Source: an uncultured Aquimarina sp.
GTDB taxonomy: Bacteria > Bacteroidota > Bacteroidia > Flavobacteriales > Flavobacteriaceae
Length of the DNA stretch: 64,000 nt
Reading direction: 5' to 3'
Assembly: GCF_947495315.1 (NCBI RefSeq)
Contig: NZ_CANLYD010000024.1
Location: 1 to 64,000, forward strand
The translations under genes and the position numbers were made by a program. Position 1 is the stretch's first letter. Each line of letters opens with the position of its first letter. Of the stretch, positions 37,701 through 47,013 are shown piece by piece. The notes beneath the pieces are model-generated. The model did no database searches and was not told the DNA's origin. It saw only the letters and a program-made list of their open reading frames with translations.

Positions 37701-38033
37701 ACTATCTATATAACCAGTTCCTCCATCCCAGCTTTCTTTTACACCCATAGCAACACGAATGATCGAGCTGTTCCAATCACTTGCTAGATGTGATACAGTC
37801 TCGGCATCATAGAAATCAGAGGTGTCTCCTGCATTACTCCAAAAGAGACTGTTACCCGCGAGGCTGACTTCTTGATTATTCTTGTCGACAATCCTATTGC
37901 CTTGAACTTTTAATCTTCCGTGGTTTTGGACGACCGTTTGAGCGGTTCCGCCCACCCAAATAAATAATAGCATAGCTAACCAGAATAATTGATTAGCAGA
38001 AAAATGTTTTTTGTGTGTGTAGTACATTTTCAT
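34734..38033 (-). CDS. Secreted GH5 endoglucanase fused to a beta-helix lyase-like domain, T9SS-exported
   Basis: 1099 residues. A signal peptide ends in GGTAQ. A GH5 domain (about 35-340) starts LKVQGNRIVDKNNQEVSLAG and shows VIIDWHTHEAEDY, the acid/base Glu in VIYEIYNEPIN (about 172) and the nucleophile Glu in ALFATEWGAVN (about 259). This is a subfamily-2-like endoglucanase pattern. A right-handed beta-helix (about 345-675) follows, starting CNTVACIRNAMQNAQPGDEI and containing NTIIRNCTFSADG, similar to secreted pectate-lyase-like helices. Two Ig domains (680-870), the shared module (885-1005) and a T9SS tail (1025-1099) complete it. The fusion joins cellulose cleavage to a second activity on one surface protein. 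The second activity is unknown. Confidence 0.86.
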   Translation of the reverse strand: MKMYYTHKKHFSANQLFWLAMLLFIWVGGTAQTVVQNHGRLKVQGNRIVDKNNQEVSLAGNSLFWSNAGDTSDFYDAETVSHLASDWNSSIIRVAMGVKESWDGGTGYIDSPNFQKNKIRKVIDQAITSGIYVIIDWHTHEAEDYTSEAADFFKEMASIYGNRPNVIYEIYNEPINQSWSTVKSYAETVIAAIRSEDPDNLIIVGSPTWSQDVDIASNNPINDPNTAYTLHFYSGTHTQFLRNKAQTALNNGVALFATEWGAVNANGDGNADVAETERWMQFFKDNGISHVNWAVSDKSEGSSIVQPGQGINGLKNNQLTSTGVFIKDIIKNWSGDVVDPDPSGTINCNTVACIRNAMQNAQPGDEIIIAPGTYEAPDKINIGGRAARYASNKNGTASNPIIMRAQNPSNPPILKGEDGKYDGYVLHMLGDYWQIKDIIFEEGSKGIVFDNANRGLLENVTVRELGEEGIHLRDGSSFNLIKDSRVYNVGIKKPGIGEGLYVGSDKGQHDQYERECNNNTIDGCIVGPNVTAEGVDVKEGTKNTIIRNCTFSADGISGENSADAFIDLKGAYGFVYNNTFNRDGSNILNAGVDFLDRGTGFNTGFRNAIFDNTFNLGSRANEIPTARKKQGDPSEIHVWDNTRNPNSPDFPISDGTTNFVTESCPSWNIVPCSGGGNQDPSVSITSPSNGANFDTGANIQINANASDPDGSVTKVEFFRGSSKLGEDTSAPYSYTINNAQAGNYNLTARATDNDGATKTSSNVNISVSTDTGGNQTPAISFQTPSGNLTVDEGYTSLYIKVNASDSDGTIDNVKLYIDGSFVRQENFDPYEWGHNTSPNPGETTGLAVGNHVFRAVATDNEGTTAETTFTLTVKSENTGGGNDCSFGAPLNSALPAFDGVSFSEVHVLGSGGPALNNFRKFSINWNPQYNGLYQFAMNTNNGVPNYYVDLRPFSTTEFNTSNPEVTINNSGFSGLDGSYWVAKDGANFVMVSKNGGFTIYFSNSATPPNCNDNKEPVDQDKLSNIKLFPNPVSDNILNVTGIAQEKSTLEVADMQGKVVIQKFIENTEAGLDVSNLKSGVYVLIIKGLKFRKSMLFTKQ
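35005..35392 (-). other. Shared C-terminal module, copy 5 (in the GH5 fusion protein)
   Basis: The same module, with EVHVLGSGGPALNNFRKF, YNGLYQFAMNTNNGVPNYYV, GFSGLDGSYWVAKDG and FVMVSKNGGFTIYFSNS, directly before the T9SS tail. Its presence on a GH5 enzyme as well as on three lyase-like proteins and a TIM-barrel protein shows that it is not part of one catalytic fold. Confidence 0.8.
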
Positions 38034-39037
38034 AATTAAGTTTAATTGTGTGTTATTTTATTATTTTCAAATCAAATGATGTACGCAACCCAAATAGTAA
38101 TAACTATAATAGGTTTCTATACATACTATTTACCCAAAGAAGATATAGGCCAAACTGTTAGCAATAGATAGTTGACAAGCCATATTGTGATTAACTCACT
38201 GAAGTTTTATGCTATGCTAAAACCCATTAAGTTAGACTAATACATCTAAGCTGGTCTATAACCATTACTAACGAGCCAGAAATTCTTCTGGTACGATCCA
38301 ACATTTAAAAATGATATATCCAAATTCCGGAAGGGTGGGAGATAGAATTTAGAAATCGATATTTACTACTTGCTTTTTTTAATACAGATTATTGGTTTCT
38401 GAAGCTATTAAAATTCATAGATTTGTTTTAATTTTTACTTAATAATTTAATTCCCAATTTCTGATTAAAGCCTTTATTTTATTCTCCTTTTTTAATGGAG
38501 AAATCTGCAAATCTTATTATTTTACGTCCAAAAAGGGTAGTCATTTAGACGATGTTTTATTAACTAGTATTATTCGTTTTTAGTATATCATTCATTTATA
38601 ATATTTTATTTACACGATATACTAAAATATTTACTTATTCCTCAACATCCAAGGGGGCCTCCCTTGGTAATGTAAACATTATCTATACTTAATAAATTCA
38701 CTGTATCAAGATGTGTGCGAGTCATCGTAAAAGTATTATAATTTAATCAATGTAATATTATGACTAAATAAGATTTCTATAATACACTTTTAGGGGTAAA
38801 TAAATACAAAAACCTGTTTTTCAGTTAGTTAAAATATTAACAAAGAGTTAAAAAAAAGGTATTGACACACAAGCTTTACACAGATAACACATCAGTTCAT
38901 CAAAATATCTTAAAACCATTAATCCTTAAATTGAGTAAAATTAAAATCTCCGTATCTATATCCATGCTTTAGATTAGTATGCTAATCTTTAAATTTTAAA
39001 CTCATAAAACACACCAAGGAATCTAACTATCTAATCA
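38034..39037. other. 1-kb non-coding gap upstream of the enzyme cluster
   Basis: About 1000 AT-rich bases without a credible gene. It contains a short GC-rich hairpin at 38649-38667 (CCAAGGGGGCCTCCCTTGG, 7-base stem) that could be a terminator or structured RNA. The left part should hold the promoter for the GH5 fusion gene. No clear TAnnTTTG element, tRNA or IS remnant was seen. Confidence 0.5.
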
Positions 39038-39952
39038 TTAAAATCCTTCACCTCCTCTATAGGTAAGAATAAAACCATTGGTATTATTAAAAGGAGTATC
39101 GTTGCCAAAAGCAGTGTAATTATATGCAAAACGCCAATTTTTTAAAAAATAGAGTCCTACTAGTCCATTAAATGATGAACTACTGCGATAACCAGCTCCA
39201 ATCTCTATTCTATTTTTATAATTTGCAGATACATTAAAATCAAACTGAGCAGGTGCATCTGCTTCAAACTTAACCAGCATACTTGGTTGTATTCGTATTT
39301 CTTCAAATCTATTGAGGTATAATCTATAACCTCCGTATACATAATAAGGCGTTTGAATGTTTACATTCTGATCAGACGCGATACTATCAGAAAATAAATT
39401 TTGAACCGAAAATCCAATATAGAGTTTATTATGGTTATACAAAACTCCAAAACCAAAAGTTGGAACAGTTACATTCACATCATTTTCAAAATTTGGGTCC
39501 CCTTGTATATTTAATCTTGTTAGATCTTCATTAAAAAACAGTACTCCTGTAGTAAGACCAAACGATAACACATTTGGATTATAATTCCACCATCTCGCTC
39601 GATTGTAATTCTCATCCAATAATATTTTATACGCATACGATGCAAAAATTGTTGTTGCCGATGTCACTCCAATTTGATCGCTTATAAAACCTCCACTAAT
39701 TCCAACATTATCATCAAATACACTTGTATTAAGAATTCCTGAGAACGTTCTCGGGCTTCCTTCGAATTCATTTAGATAACCAAAATTACTGATACTTATT
39801 TCTGTTTCTGGATTGTATCCTGAATGAGCAGGATTAATTAACACTGGATTATAATAATAATCAGCAAAAACTGGTGTTTGCTGAGCTTGTATAGAACTAT
39901 TAGTTAGTGACAAAATTAGTATTGTCAATATCAGATATATATATTTAGTCAT
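39038..39952 (-). CDS. PorP/SprF-like outer-membrane protein (T9SS-associated)
   Basis: 304 residues, typical for the family. A signal peptide ends in SSIQAQ, followed by the hallmark QTPVFADYYYNPVLINPAHS. Beta-strand-rich repeats follow (SFGLTTGVLFFNEDLTRL, FGFGVLYNHNKLYIGFSVQN), and the protein ends in a strand (NNTNGFILTYRGGEGF). Such proteins are encoded beside large T9SS substrates with type-B tails and are needed for their export or surface anchoring, as SprF is for SprB. The gene begins 4 bases after the stop of the 2292-residue surface protein, so the pair is one transcription unit. Confidence 0.94.
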   Translation of the reverse strand: MTKYIYLILTILILSLTNSSIQAQQTPVFADYYYNPVLINPAHSGYNPETEISISNFGYLNEFEGSPRTFSGILNTSVFDDNVGISGGFISDQIGVTSATTIFASYAYKILLDENYNRARWWNYNPNVLSFGLTTGVLFFNEDLTRLNIQGDPNFENDVNVTVPTFGFGVLYNHNKLYIGFSVQNLFSDSIASDQNVNIQTPYYVYGGYRLYLNRFEEIRIQPSMLVKFEADAPAQFDFNVSANYKNRIEIGAGYRSSSSFNGLVGLYFLKNWRFAYNYTAFGNDTPFNNTNGFILTYRGGEGF

Positions 39953-39956
39953 AAGA

Positions 39957-42900
39957 TTATCGTTTTAAAACTAAAAAGCCTTTTAGTTTCTTTAGGGAAT
40001 TACTTTCGGAGATGTTAATAGCAAAGAAATAGGTGCCTTCTGGTAATTCACCGCCTCCCAGATTGGTCAAACGATTAGCATCTCCTCTGAAAACTCTTGA
40101 TGTATTATTATATCCAGAAATTTCGAATACCATATCTCCCCAACGATTGTAAATTGAAACGGTATTTTCAGGATGGTTTTCTATACCATCGATTTCCCAG
40201 AACTCATTTATTCCATCTCCATCAGGAGAAAATCCGTATTTAGTATCATCCTCTATCACAATTATTGGATCTTCTGTAGTGAAACTTTCTTCAGGACATC
40301 CAGTTGCATCTCCAACAGTATTATATGGAATAATAGTTACAAAAATTGTGGTGTTCTCTGGTAAATCACCTGATAAATCAAAAGTCGTCACATTGCCAAC
40401 ATCTTGGTTGTTTATAATATCTGTACCTCCAGAACTTGTACCAACCGATAATCTATATCCTGTAGCATCAGAAATGCTATTCCAACTTATATCTGTACCT
40501 ACAGAAATATTGGTAGCTCCATTTGAAGGAATCGATAACATAGCACAACTAGGAATAGTGGCTAGCGCTTCTGTAGTAAAACTTTCTTCTAAACATCCTA
40601 TCGCATCACCAACAACATTATATGGAACAATAGTTACAAAAATTACAGTATTCTCTGGCAGATCACTTGGTAAATCAAAAGTGGTAACATTTCCAACATC
40701 TTGATTATTGATAATATCTGTAGCTCCAGAACTCGTCCCTACCGTTAATCTATATCCTATAGCATCAGAAATAGAATTCCAAATTAAATCTGTATCTACT
40801 ACAATATCCGTCGTACCATTTAATGGAATCGATAACGTAGTACAACTAGGAATAGTGGCTAACGTTTCGGTAGTAAAACTTTCTTCTAAACATCCTGTAG
40901 CATTTCCAACAGCATTGTATGGAATAATAGTTACAAAAACTGTGGTGTTCTCTGGCAAATCATCTAATAGATCAAAAGTGGTAATATTTCCAACATCTTG
41001 GTTGTTTATAATATCTGTACCTCCAGAACTTGTACCAACCGATAATCTATATCCTGTAGCATCAGAAATAGAATTCCAGGTTAAATCTGTATCTACTGCA
41101 ATATCCGTCGTTGCATTTAATGGAATCGATAACGTAGTACAATTAGGAATAGTGGCTAATATTTCCGTAGCAAAACTTTCTTCTAAACATCCTGTCGCAT
41201 CACCAACAGCATTGTATGGAATAATAGTTACAAAAATTACAGTATTCTCTGGCAGATCACTCGGTAAATCAAAAGTGGTCACATTGCCAACATCTTGATC
41301 ATTAATAATATCAGTTGCTCCGGAACTTGTACCCACTGTTAATCTGTATCCTGTAGCATCAGAAATAGAATTCCAGGTTAAGTCTGTATCTACTGCGATA
41401 TCAGTCGTACCATTTAATGGAATCGATAGCGCAGTACAACTAGGAATGGTGGCTAAGGTTTCGGTAGTAAAACTTTCTTCTGTACATCCTGCACCATCTC
41501 CAAAACTGTTATAGGGAATAATCGTAACAAATATTTCTGTCCCCTCTGGTAAATCTGTAGGTATATCAAAAGTTGTTACATTTCCAACATCTTGATCATT
41601 GATAATATCAGTTGCTCCGAAACTTGTACCCACTGTTAATCTGTATCCATCAGAATTAAAACTATCATTCCAAATTATATCTGTATTTATAGCTACATCC
41701 ATAGCACCGTTTAATGGAATAGAAAGAGTTGTACATGGAGGAGGGTCATTTAAAGTAGACTCTCCAGTCCTAAAACTTTCTTCTCCGCAACTAATAGCAT
41801 CTCCAACATCATTGTAAGGAATAATCGTTACGTAAAAAGTTCTATTTTCACTAAGATCTATAGGAAAATCATATATCGTTACATTTCCTACATCAATATT
41901 GTTAGCTATTTCAATACCACCTTGGGTAGTTCCAACAGAAACTAAATAACCAGTTGCACTATCTACACTATTCCAGCTTAAATTTGTATCTATTGCCACA
42001 TTAGTTGCTCCATTCAAAGGACCAGAAATAGTAGTACAAGAAGGAACAACAGGAATTAACTCAGTAGTAAAACTTTCTTCTGTACATCCACTAGCATTTC
42101 CTTCTTCATTGTAAGGGATTAATGTTACAAAGATTTCAGTATCTTCTGGTAAATCATTTGTCAAATCATATGAAGTGACATTACCAACATCTTCATTATT
42201 TAGAATATCGTTTCCACCAGTAGAACTACTAATAGTCAGGAAATAACCATCTGCATCTGCAATTGCATCCCAAGAAATATCAGTACTTATCACAACATCA
42301 ATAGCACCAATTATAGGGTCTGTTAAACTTGTGCAATCTGGTACTGTAGCTGGATTTGTTGATAGAGAAAATGCTTCTGCAACACAACCCGTTGCAATGC
42401 CTTCGTCATTTCTGGGCTCAATAAGAACGGTTACGCTAGTAGAACCAACAAGTACGTTGGTAACAAATTCGTACGATTCAGTAGTAACAGTTTCATTAAT
42501 TATGGTTCCACTTGGTTGAAGTGTTATGGTAAGCACGTACTCAGTAGCATACAGAACAGGATCCCAAACAAGATTTGTATTTATGGGTACATCAATATCA
42601 CCGTCTTCAGGAGATGTTAGCTGTGTACATACGGGTATAGGACAATCGCGAATATCTCCTGTGAATGTCCATCCATAGGTATCAATCATAGATTGTCTTT
42701 CATCAATACTTTCGCAGTAAAGAAGTGTTTCTGCACCCAGATTAATACCTGTGGTTAATGCCTGTTCTGACCACGCAATTAATGTACTATCATAATTTTC
42801 ACGAGTTAACGCAGTATTATCCAACATATCTAGCATATTGTTAACACTACTTACATTCCAATCACCTAAAAACTGATCAAATACCGTTGCTCCTTGAAAC

Positions 42901-45900
42901 ATAGATTGCATACTCACGTTTCCAATATTCCACATATTCAAAGTCTGGTTAAAACTTGTAGCGCCTCTGAACATATAATTCATATTTTCAACACCACTAA
43001 CCCTCCAATTATTTAGTGTTTGATTAAATGAAGTAGCACCATCAAACATATACTCCATTGTTGTTACTCCTCTTACGTTCCAACTATTTATGGTTTCATT
43101 AAAAGCGGTAGCATCTCGAAACATTCCTTCCATGGTTGTTACCGAGGCCACATTCCACGAATTCATGGTTTGATTATACGAGATAGCATTTCTAAACATT
43201 TCTTCCATAGTAGTTACAAAAGAAACATTCCATGTATCAATATTTTGATTAAATGAAGTGGCTCCGCTGAACATCTCTTGCGTATTCTGCAATTCTAGAG
43301 TATTCCAGGAATTTAATGGTTCGTCAAAAGCAATAGCTTCTTTAAACATAGCCTGCATATTCGTTACTACTCCAACGTCCCAAGGATTCAAATTCTGATT
43401 AAATGCTGAAGCCGTTTCAAACATGGACGTCATAAGTGTAACAGAACTTACATCCCAATTATCCAGTGGTTGATTAAATACAATTGCATCATTAAACATA
43501 AATGTCATATTAGCCACTGCGCTTACATTCCAATTATTTAAGGGTTGATCGAAACTTGAAGCATTGCTAAACATTTCCGACATATTTACCACCGAATTTA
43601 CATTCCAACTGTTCAACGGTTGATTGTATGAGCTTGCAGAACGAAACGTGCGTTGCATAGAAACGACATTGGTTACATTCCAACTATCGATATTTTGATT
43701 GAAGTCTGTCGCTCTATTAAACATAGAAGCCATTGTGGTAACATTAGAAACATTCCATTGGTCTAGAGGTTGATCAAATTGAGATGCACTAGAAAACATG
43801 CTTTGCATAGTTGTCACGTTAGAAACGTTCCAAGAATTCATTGGCTGATTATAGGTTACAGCTCTATCAAACATACTGGTCATATTCGTTACATTACCTA
43901 TATTCCAACTATCTATATCTTGATTAAAAGCTTCCGCACTTTCAAACATGCTTTCCATATTAGTAACATTAACTACATCCCAATTATCCAGAGGTTGATT
44001 AAATAACTCGGCTCTGTTAAACATTCTACCCATATCTGTAACATTGACAACATTCCAGGAATTTAATGGAGAATTAAAAACATCCGTACCACTAAACATA
44101 TAAGACATACTAGTCACATTACTTACATCCCAACCATCCAAAGACTGATCGAAACTATTCGCAGTATTAAACATGTTACTCATATTAGTAACGTTGCTTA
44201 CATCCCAATTATCTAGAGGTTGATTAAAAGCATATGCTTGATAAAACATATCACTCATATTGGTAACATTACTTACATCCCAATCGTTAATATTAGAATT
44301 CATCAACACTACTCTTCTAAACATACGTGATACATCAGTAACCTGAGTGAGATTAGGAATCTCTGTAGTGAGATATTCCATATTTTCACAGAAATAGAAT
44401 GCTTGTTGCATACTTCGCCATACTTGTGTTCCCCATTGATCAAGAGAAATCAATTTAAGGTTGTCCCTATTCGAAGAACCGTGAAATGGTGCAGCATAAT
44501 CACCTATAATTGATAGTGTATAAATACCTGGAGTCAAATATGTATGAATAATGTCACTAGATACATTATTATTATATTGACCATCACCCCAGTCAACTGA
44601 AAAGTCATAGGTCAAATAACCCGGATATCCAGTATTAAGTTCTAATCTGTACTGATTAGCAGCTGTAGAATTATTATCTAAGTTTCTAGTATCTATTGTA
44701 ATTTTATAAGCCTCCGGACTATTCACCCAACTTTCAACTACTGTAAAACTGATTTCAGGGCAATCAGTAGCTGGTCCTTCATCGTTATATGGAACCACTG
44801 TAACATATACTGTATCTCCTGGTGTAAATTCGTTGGTAAAATCCAACCCTACGACATTGCCAAAATCTTGATTATCATATATTATTTGAGTAGTAGCCCC
44901 ATTTTCTCTTCGGATACTTACTCTGTAACCGGTAGCGTTTGGTGCTGGAGCCCATCGTATGTCAGAATTTGCAGGCACATTAGTATCCCCATCTACTGGA
45001 GAAGTTATTTGAGTACAAAATACAAATGAACAGTTGACTATATCACCGGTGATATTCCAGTTATGATTATCAATCAAATCCTGCCTGGCATTCCTTCCAT
45101 CGCAATAATTTAGATTTGTTGCTCCAAGATTTACATTATCTAAAACATCTTGTCCTGCCCAACCAATCAATATGTTATCATAATTTTCTTGAGAGATCCC
45201 ACTATTAGATAACATGTTACTCATGTTAGTAACACCGATAATATTCCAAGTAGCTAAATTCTGATCAAAGGCTGAAGCACCGGAAAACATAGTACTCATA
45301 TTAGTTGCTGAAGCTGTATTCCATCCACTGATATCTTGATTAAAAACCGAACTCGAAAACATATCTTGAAAATTCTCAACGTTACTCACATCCCAATTAT
45401 CAAGTGGTAAATTAAACTGTGAAGCCCTAAAAAACATTGCAGACATATTGGTTACGTCGCTAACATTCCAAGTATCCAAAGGCTGATTAAAAACAGGAGT
45501 TTCTTGAAACATGCTCTGCATATTAGTTACGCTGCTTACGTTCCAACTGCTTATATCTTGATTAAAAACCAATGCCTCAAGAAACATACCTCTCATATTA
45601 ATGACATTAGTTACATCCCAGCCACTAATGTCTTGATTAAACTGTGAGTTTTCTCTAAACATATAGTTCATATCGGTAACGTTGCTTACATCCCATCGGT
45701 CTAAAGGTTGATTATAAATTGCTCCCCAAATCCAACCATCAAACATGCTTGCCATATTAGTTACATTACTTACGTTCCACTCATTTAAAGGATGATCGAA
45801 AGTTCTATGTCTGTGAAACATAAATGACATATCAGTAACTTGGGATACATCCCAAGATTCTATGGGTTGATTAAATTGGGATTCTCTAAACATGGCAGCC

Positions 45901-46835
45901 ATAGTTGTCACATTACTTACATCCCAATTAGCAATAGGAAAATTGAATGCAGAACCTTGAAACATTCCAGACATATCCGTCGCATTACTAACATTCCAAT
46001 TATTTAATGGCCTATCGTAACTCCCGGTATATCTAAATGTTCCAGACATATTGGTAACTTGACTTACGTCCCAATTATTGATATTTTGATTGAATCTGCT
46101 CGTTTCAGAAAAAGTGTATTCCAAATTTAGTACTGAGGCTGTATTCCAATTGTCAAGAGGTTCGTTAAACTGCCTTGCTCTGTGAAAAGTATATGACATA
46201 TCCGTAACTGCGATAGTATTCCAGTTATCTAATGGCCGATTAAATATTACAGCTTCGGCAAATATCCCCGAAATATCTGTTATAGTGCTTATATCCCAAT
46301 TATTTACAATACCATTAAAAACGCTACATTCTCGAAACATATTTTTAAGACTAGTTACTCTAGATAAATCAGGAGCATCAATTGCATCAAAATTCAAGTT
46401 TTCACACCCGAAAAATGCATTTTCCATTGTTTGCCATTCGATAATTCCCCATTCCAGAATCTCTATAATCTTTTGTCTATCTCCAGAATCATTAAAATAT
46501 ATAGCCGGAAAATCACCGCTTATCATGACTGTATATGTCCCTGAAGTGGTATAGGTATGTGTTATACCTGCTGTTACACCGGTATCTATGGAGCCATCTC
46601 CCCAATCAACCGTATAATTATAGGTATATGCCGGGTTTATAGGAATTGTGATTTCATTATCTGCAGAAGTACCTGGCCTCGTTGTATCCCATATGGTAGT
46701 AAATTCTCCAACAAAACTGGTAAACTCAGATTCTTCAATAGTATAATTTAAGGAAAACCCATAAGATACTGGGCTTATTAATAAACCAAAAATTAACAAA
46801 TACAGTATAGTACTCAGGTGTATTTTTTTTATCAT
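39957..46835 (-). CDS. Giant BspA-like surface protein with FN3-like repeats and type-B T9SS tail
   Basis: 2292 residues. After a signal peptide (to about 27) comes a PKD-like start (YTVDWGDGSIDTGV), then about 17 BspA/DUF285 repeats (NWDVSNVTNMSGMF type, 24-25 residues; about 155-550). An FN3-like domain (605-690) is followed by a second PKD-like segment (VDWGDGQYNN), about 22 more DUF285 repeats (about 830-1350), eight tandem FN3-like repeats of about 99 residues (1400-2200) and a gliding-type C-terminal domain (GFSPDGDGINEFWEIDGIEN ... GTYFFAINI ... LKGFLVLKR). The type-B tail and the PorP/SprF partner mean export and anchoring by T9SS. An adhesin-like role is likely; the ligand is unknown. 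Confidence 0.92.
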   Translation of the reverse strand: MIKKIHLSTILYLLIFGLLISPVSYGFSLNYTIEESEFTSFVGEFTTIWDTTRPGTSADNEITIPINPAYTYNYTVDWGDGSIDTGVTAGITHTYTTSGTYTVMISGDFPAIYFNDSGDRQKIIEILEWGIIEWQTMENAFFGCENLNFDAIDAPDLSRVTSLKNMFRECSVFNGIVNNWDISTITDISGIFAEAVIFNRPLDNWNTIAVTDMSYTFHRARQFNEPLDNWNTASVLNLEYTFSETSRFNQNINNWDVSQVTNMSGTFRYTGSYDRPLNNWNVSNATDMSGMFQGSAFNFPIANWDVSNVTTMAAMFRESQFNQPIESWDVSQVTDMSFMFHRHRTFDHPLNEWNVSNVTNMASMFDGWIWGAIYNQPLDRWDVSNVTDMNYMFRENSQFNQDISGWDVTNVINMRGMFLEALVFNQDISSWNVSSVTNMQSMFQETPVFNQPLDTWNVSDVTNMSAMFFRASQFNLPLDNWDVSNVENFQDMFSSSVFNQDISGWNTASATNMSTMFSGASAFDQNLATWNIIGVTNMSNMLSNSGISQENYDNILIGWAGQDVLDNVNLGATNLNYCDGRNARQDLIDNHNWNITGDIVNCSFVFCTQITSPVDGDTNVPANSDIRWAPAPNATGYRVSIRRENGATTQIIYDNQDFGNVVGLDFTNEFTPGDTVYVTVVPYNDEGPATDCPEISFTVVESWVNSPEAYKITIDTRNLDNNSTAANQYRLELNTGYPGYLTYDFSVDWGDGQYNNNVSSDIIHTYLTPGIYTLSIIGDYAAPFHGSSNRDNLKLISLDQWGTQVWRSMQQAFYFCENMEYLTTEIPNLTQVTDVSRMFRRVVLMNSNINDWDVSNVTNMSDMFYQAYAFNQPLDNWDVSNVTNMSNMFNTANSFDQSLDGWDVSNVTSMSYMFSGTDVFNSPLNSWNVVNVTDMGRMFNRAELFNQPLDNWDVVNVTNMESMFESAEAFNQDIDSWNIGNVTNMTSMFDRAVTYNQPMNSWNVSNVTTMQSMFSSASQFDQPLDQWNVSNVTTMASMFNRATDFNQNIDSWNVTNVVSMQRTFRSASSYNQPLNSWNVNSVVNMSEMFSNASSFDQPLNNWNVSAVANMTFMFNDAIVFNQPLDNWDVSSVTLMTSMFETASAFNQNLNPWDVGVVTNMQAMFKEAIAFDEPLNSWNTLELQNTQEMFSGATSFNQNIDTWNVSFVTTMEEMFRNAISYNQTMNSWNVASVTTMEGMFRDATAFNETINSWNVRGVTTMEYMFDGATSFNQTLNNWRVSGVENMNYMFRGATSFNQTLNMWNIGNVSMQSMFQGATVFDQFLGDWNVSSVNNMLDMLDNTALTRENYDSTLIAWSEQALTTGINLGAETLLYCESIDERQSMIDTYGWTFTGDIRDCPIPVCTQLTSPEDGDIDVPINTNLVWDPVLYATEYVLTITLQPSGTIINETVTTESYEFVTNVLVGSTSVTVLIEPRNDEGIATGCVAEAFSLSTNPATVPDCTSLTDPIIGAIDVVISTDISWDAIADADGYFLTISSSTGGNDILNNEDVGNVTSYDLTNDLPEDTEIFVTLIPYNEEGNASGCTEESFTTELIPVVPSCTTISGPLNGATNVAIDTNLSWNSVDSATGYLVSVGTTQGGIEIANNIDVGNVTIYDFPIDLSENRTFYVTIIPYNDVGDAISCGEESFRTGESTLNDPPPCTTLSIPLNGAMDVAINTDIIWNDSFNSDGYRLTVGTSFGATDIINDQDVGNVTTFDIPTDLPEGTEIFVTIIPYNSFGDGAGCTEESFTTETLATIPSCTALSIPLNGTTDIAVDTDLTWNSISDATGYRLTVGTSSGATDIINDQDVGNVTTFDLPSDLPENTVIFVTIIPYNAVGDATGCLEESFATEILATIPNCTTLSIPLNATTDIAVDTDLTWNSISDATGYRLSVGTSSGGTDIINNQDVGNITTFDLLDDLPENTTVFVTIIPYNAVGNATGCLEESFTTETLATIPSCTTLSIPLNGTTDIVVDTDLIWNSISDAIGYRLTVGTSSGATDIINNQDVGNVTTFDLPSDLPENTVIFVTIVPYNVVGDAIGCLEESFTTEALATIPSCAMLSIPSNGATNISVGTDISWNSISDATGYRLSVGTSSGGTDIINNQDVGNVTTFDLSGDLPENTTIFVTIIPYNTVGDATGCPEESFTTEDPIIVIEDDTKYGFSPDGDGINEFWEIDGIENHPENTVSIYNRWGDMVFEISGYNNTSRVFRGDANRLTNLGGGELPEGTYFFAINISESNSLKKLKGFLVLKR
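40230..42640 (-). repeat. Eight tandem ~300-bp repeats encoding FN3-like domains
   Basis: The period is about 297-300 bases (99-100 codons); the phrase encoding EESFTTE recurs near 40275, 40573, 40870, 41167 and onward. The units nearest the C-terminus are the most alike. Each unit begins with a Cys (CTTLSIPLNG type) and has a second Cys before EESF, suggesting one disulfide per unit. Expect copy-number change by recombination and assembly errors here. Confidence 0.85.
42790..44340 (-). repeat. Second block of BspA/DUF285 repeats (about 22 units)
   Basis: 75-base units encoding WNVSNVTTMxxMFxxAxxFNQPLD-type repeats. Units are diverged in DNA but keep the protein pattern. The last units before about 42800 lose the pattern and end in RENYDSTLIAWSEQ, a capping segment also seen at the end of block 1. 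Confidence 0.85.
45180..46360 (-). repeat. First block of BspA/DUF285 repeats (about 17 units)
   Basis: The same 24-25-residue repeat family as block 2, closed by QENYDNILIGWAGQ. The whole cassette (PKD-like start, DUF285 block, cap, FN3-like unit) occurs twice in the protein, which points to an internal duplication of a large segment. Confidence 0.85.
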
Positions 46836-47013
46836 ATGAAATATTTAAAAATCAATTTTCTCCCTGTAAACTGAACTAAAATCAACATTCACTTTAGATT
46901 CATCTTGTATTTACATAGGCAAAACTAGGATTACCGAATATATAGGTCAACCCTGAAAACCGTTGTTTTTCATTCTGCTTTTTTCAAAACTATGTATAAA
47001 TGTTAGTGAAGAC

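Noticed and set aside
38649..38667. Structured RNA gene in the 1-kb gap
   Set aside because: Only a 7-base stem is visible, with no promoter or wider fold to support an RNA gene.
40279..41298. Long open frames on the plus strand opposite the BspA-like gene
   Set aside because: They are antisense shadows of the FN3-like tandem repeats, with no start context or domain of their own.
40230..44340. CRISPR-like regular repeats
   Set aside because: The periods (75 and about 300 bases) keep the reading frame and encode DUF285 and FN3-like protein repeats; there are no spacers and no cas genes.
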